Below are positions 4,855 through 6,653 of a DNA stretch of 6,653 bases, one piece after another. The translations under genes and the position numbers were made by a program. Location: assembly GCA_003151215.1 (NCBI GenBank), contig PLXB01000224.1:1620-8272 (forward strand), read 5' to 3'. The notes beneath the pieces were generated by a model that was not told the origin of the DNA, ran no database searches, and was given only the letters and a program-made list of their open reading frames with translations. Position 1 is the stretch's first letter; every line of letters starts with the position of its first letter. The DNA comes from Ignavibacteriota bacterium. GTDB lineage: Bacteria; Bacteroidota; Kapaibacteriia; Palsa-1295.

Positions 4855-6105
4855 ATGAAAAAGCCTCTCGTTTTCATTGCATTCATCTTTGTTTTTTCCT
4901 CTGCTTCATTTTCGCAGGTTCTGCTAACGAAAGTTTGTGGTTATCCCACATTTCCTATCGGCGCTATAGCGCACCTTACTGCCGATACGTTGCAACCGAT
5001 GTTCGGTATGAATTTCACATGGTATGCCTGGGGTTATACCGGAACTCCTTTTTCATGGCCACAGCAGGCTGAAATACAAATTGATACCGCAGTTCATGTG
5101 CGCGATCCGTTCTATAAGAATCCGGACACGACCATAATAACGGGAGATCAGAATAGCATATTTTGGACGGCTGCCTTCGGAAAAGACATCCGTGTTTTCA
5201 TGCCCGGTACGAGCGGTAGTACGAGCGATTATATATATGGATGGGGTAATAAATCCGGTTTCCCTGCTTCTGGTTCACCTGAATGGGAAATCGATGGAGA
5301 TACAGCGGCATTAGGGTATGTGCTTCGGTTCAGCCCAAATGATGTTAACTATCCACCGAACTTAGCAATATCAGATCCATATTCCGGAAATAATCCTAAT
5401 CATACTGGTACATTTTCCTATGACTTTGTTTTTTTTTTCGATACTACTACTCCATACAGAGCTACTGAATGGACGAGTACAGGCAATACGGCTGCGTTAT
5501 ATTCTGTCGAATATTGGGTAAAAAAATCCTCTGATGCCGCTTTCTCATTCTATCTTGCAGATACAATTACAAAAACTTCTTATAGGAGCGACTCCATTGC
5601 GAATACGCAAATAGGTATGAGGTCAGTTGGGGCAGAGAATTTATCCCATTGGTCAACTTTAATGCCAATTAACCACAACTACAAAATCCAAAAGCACATT
5701 CTCCGCATCGACACAATGTATCAACCTGATGGGTCTGGCAATTTAACTCTTGCTCCTCTAGTCGATGTACGGGTCCGCAACTTTCAGAAGATTCCTATCT
5801 TCGTTCGCCTGCTTCGCATTCGCGATTGGGTAGGGCAGCGGTTATTATCCGGTGCAGCAGATGTACAATTGGATTCTGCGATCAATCTTCTTAAAAATCA
5901 TGAAATCAACAATTCGCTGAAATCCTGGACAGTTGCAAGCGAAATGAATTATCGTAATTTCCACGCATGGAGTTATCTTAATGATTTGGTAGTCCACCAA
6001 CAAGCTCCACCTCTGAATATACTTGCGCCAATTGACTATGATCTTTTCCAGCGCGTCATGCACGATCAAACTCAGTATGATCAGCCCTACGTGATGAGCC
6101 CTTAG
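4855..6105 (+). CDS. Secreted protein of unknown function; 3' end possibly frameshifted
   Basis: A 416-residue protein that I do not recognise. Residues 1-20 form a clear Sec signal peptide (MKK, then a hydrophobic core, 'SASFSQ' before cleavage). The mature part is rich in aromatic residues, Thr, Ser and Asn, with predicted beta character, for example 'MNFTWYAWGYTGTPFSWP' (52-69) and 'YDFVFFFDTTTPYRATEW' (189-206), as in extracellular proteins of this group. The later part has 'VDVRVRNFQKIPIFVRLLRIRDW' (303-325). There is no T9SS sorting domain, lipobox or membrane anchor. The six residues 'VRDPFY' (82-87) also occur in the upstream T9SS protein (135-140), with different codons. A T10 tract lies at 5429-5438 within the coding region. 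The frame ends at TAG 6103-6105, but the -1 frame stays open from 6081 to a TGA at 6189-6191 and encodes protein-like sequence starting 'DEPLDEKLL'. Joining it would give about 445 residues. Likely in an operon with the upstream cargo gene. Confidence 0.8.
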   Translation: MKKPLVFIAFIFVFSSASFSQVLLTKVCGYPTFPIGAIAHLTADTLQPMFGMNFTWYAWGYTGTPFSWPQQAEIQIDTAVHVRDPFYKNPDTTIITGDQNSIFWTAAFGKDIRVFMPGTSGSTSDYIYGWGNKSGFPASGSPEWEIDGDTAALGYVLRFSPNDVNYPPNLAISDPYSGNNPNHTGTFSYDFVFFFDTTTPYRATEWTSTGNTAALYSVEYWVKKSSDAAFSFYLADTITKTSYRSDSIANTQIGMRSVGAENLSHWSTLMPINHNYKIQKHILRIDTMYQPDGSGNLTLAPLVDVRVRNFQKIPIFVRLLRIRDWVGQRLLSGAADVQLDSAINLLKNHEINNSLKSWTVASEMNYRNFHAWSYLNDLVVHQQAPPLNILAPIDYDLFQRVMHDQTQYDQPYVMSP

Positions 6106-6153
6106 ATGAAAAATTACTCATCAAAGAGGCACCTTTTTTCTTCGATGGGCACC

Positions 6154-6182
6154 TTGACACACGATCGGAAATTCCGTATATT
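6154..6182 (+). promoter_or_regulatory. Consensus-like sigma70 promoter TTGACA-N17-TATATT
   Basis: TTGACA at 6154-6159 matches the -35 consensus exactly, and TATATT at 6177-6182 is a good -10 at the ideal 17-base spacing. Transcription would start near 6189 and enter the hairpin at 6213-6240 almost at once, then reach rpoZ at 6396. It could be a distal rpoZ promoter with a roughly 200-base leader or could make a very short RNA. It overlaps the possible frameshifted 3' end of the upstream gene, and many Bacteroidota use a different promoter consensus, so it may be chance. Confidence 0.4.
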
Positions 6183-6212
6183 TTACGCTGAAATACAGAA
6201 CTAATTTATTAT

Positions 6213-6240
6213 TAAAGAGTCCGCTTTTGCAGACTCTTTA
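6213..6240 (+). terminator. Terminator-like hairpin after the exported-protein operon
   Basis: TAAAGAGTC (6213-6221) pairs perfectly with GACTCTTTA (6232-6240), and an inner GC-TTTT-GC extends the stem past one C/A mismatch to a tetraloop. The 3' arm ends in CTTT but no long T tract follows on the plus strand; the sequence after it is CAAAGG. The position after two co-directional genes and before the rpoZ promoter supports an intrinsic terminator, or less likely an attenuator for the promoter at 6154-6182. Confidence 0.55.
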
Positions 6241-6291
6241 CAAAGGTGAAAATTGTGCGCGAAATATTATGTTGTTGAAATATAAAGGGGT

Positions 6292-6320
6292 TGCAAAAAG
6301 CTTCGACAAGTTGTATTAAG
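6292..6320 (+). promoter_or_regulatory. Candidate sigma70-type promoter for rpoZ, TTGCAA-N17-TATTAA
   Basis: TTGCAA (6292-6297) and TATTAA (6315-6320) are separated by exactly 17 bases and lie after the terminator-like hairpin, giving a leader of about 70 bases before the rpoZ ATG at 6396. If rpoZ can no longer be transcribed from the gmk operon because of the intervening genes, a promoter here is expected. Hexamers match the consensus only partly. Confidence 0.4.
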
Positions 6321-6347
6321 GTTTAAGAGAGATTATTGAACCTCTCG
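6320..6347 (+). promoter_or_regulatory. Two mutually exclusive short hairpins in the rpoZ leader
   Basis: AGGTTTAA (6320-6327) can pair with TTGAACCT (6337-6344) with one U-G pair. GAGAG (6328-6332) can instead pair with CTCTC (6343-6347). The two stems overlap at their 3' arms and sit just downstream of the putative -10, at the start of the leader. No known riboswitch or ribosomal leader motif is recognised; this may be chance. Confidence 0.2.
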
Positions 6348-6395
6348 TCGGATAATAATGTTACACCTTTCCCAAATTTATAAGAAAAAAACACA

Positions 6396-6653
6396 ATGGG
6401 TATTATACCGGTAGATCTCGAAAAAATGACGATTCAGGGCGAAACGCTGTATCAGGCGATTGCCATCACTGCCAAACGCGCTCGCCAGATCAATGACGAA
6501 ATTAAGACTGAGTATATGGCGCGTATTTCCACCTTAGTCCCGATGGAAGAAGAAGACGATGAATTTGAAACAACGAATTTCGACCAGATGCGCATCTCGA
6601 TGGAGATCGAAAAACGCGGCAAACCCACATTAGAAGCTTTAAAAGAATTTCAA
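6396..6653 (+). CDS. rpoZ: DNA-directed RNA polymerase omega subunit, 3'-truncated by the window edge
   Basis: The first 86 residues of an RNA polymerase omega subunit of the kind seen in Bacteroidota/Chlorobi/Ignavibacteria-type bacteria; the frame is open to the last base with no stop. Omega binds the C-terminal region of beta' and helps assemble and stabilise RNA polymerase. Seen: 'GETLYQAIAITAKRARQIND' (residues 15-34), where the AKRARQIND stretch is the conserved omega core, an acidic linker 'EEEDDEFE' (51-58), and 'SMEIEKRGKPTLEAL' (68-82), the conserved end with a K/R-x-KPT-x-x-A pattern. The start at 6396 fits homologues. There is only an A-rich leader (AAGAAAAAAACACA) and no Shine-Dalgarno, usual for this group. 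The normal upstream neighbour gmk is about 3.5 kb away here; coaBC is commonly next but lies outside the window. Confidence 0.88.
   Translation, partial: MGIIPVDLEKMTIQGETLYQAIAITAKRARQINDEIKTEYMARISTLVPMEEEDDEFETTNFDQMRISMEIEKRGKPTLEALKEFQ

Noticed and set aside
5845..6069. Minus-strand 74-codon frame opposite the second exported gene
   Set aside because: No family pattern and fully antisense to the exported protein frame.
6128..6155. Direct repeat GGCACCTT (6128-6135 and 6148-6155) as a target-site duplication
   Set aside because: Only 20 bases apart with nothing inserted between, so it does not flank an element.
6106..6204. 32-codon frame starting ATG-AAA directly after the TAG at 6103-6105
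   Set aside because: In frame after the stop but the peptide has no signal, motif or ribosome binding site; the -1 frame over the same bases looks more protein-like.
3244..6371. Similar leader segments AATGTAACCTTTCC (about 3250) and AATGTTACACCTTTCC (about 6356) as insertion junction repeats
   Set aside because: Needs a two-base gap and the flanks do not match; both are AT-rich leaders, so chance similarity is likely.
1..6653. CRISPR arrays, tRNA or rRNA genes, IS elements
   Set aside because: No regularly spaced repeats, cloverleaf, rRNA-like sequence, transposase or integrase could be seen on either strand.

Overview
The window looks like bacterial chromosome from the Bacteroidota/Chlorobi/Ignavibacteria side of the FCB group. 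This is inferred from three things: a surface protein ending in a type IX secretion (T9SS, Por) C-terminal domain, an omega-subunit sequence of the kind found in that group, and start codons that mostly lack a recognisable Shine-Dalgarno sequence. The exact lineage cannot be fixed from the sequence alone.

Left part (1-1257, all + strand): the 3' end of a PhnB-like VOC/glyoxalase-fold gene, a small DoxX-family membrane protein gene four bases later, and an AHSA1-like SRPBCC gene that probably has its own promoter (TATAAT running into a T10 tract). A 234-base intergenic stretch follows, containing a perfect 14-bp palindrome. Next come a crotonase-superfamily gene (1492-2286) and, three bases after its stop and in the same frame, guanylate kinase (gmk, TTG start, 2290-2847).

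Middle and right part: gmk and rpoZ are neighbours in many bacteria. Here gmk (ending at 2847) and rpoZ (starting at 6396) are separated by about 3.5 kb. The intervening DNA holds a leftward XRE/controller-type helix-turn-helix gene broken by one extra base, and its upstream region with three exact copies of a 13-bp operator-like sequence. It also holds two rightward genes for exported proteins: an FG-GAP/VCBS-repeat T9SS cargo protein and an unrecognised 416-residue secreted protein. The second gene may itself be frameshifted near its end: a -1 frame continues for 32 codons to a stop 21 bases before a terminator-like hairpin. rpoZ is then preceded by two sigma70-like promoter candidates.

The gmk-rpoZ interval therefore reads as an accessory insertion into a housekeeping neighbourhood, with at least one decayed gene. 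The most useful things to re-examine are the XRE pseudogene with its retained operator array, the 3' frameshift of the second exported gene, the homopolymer tracts (T10, G8, T10), and the crotonase that lacks both classical hydratase glutamates.
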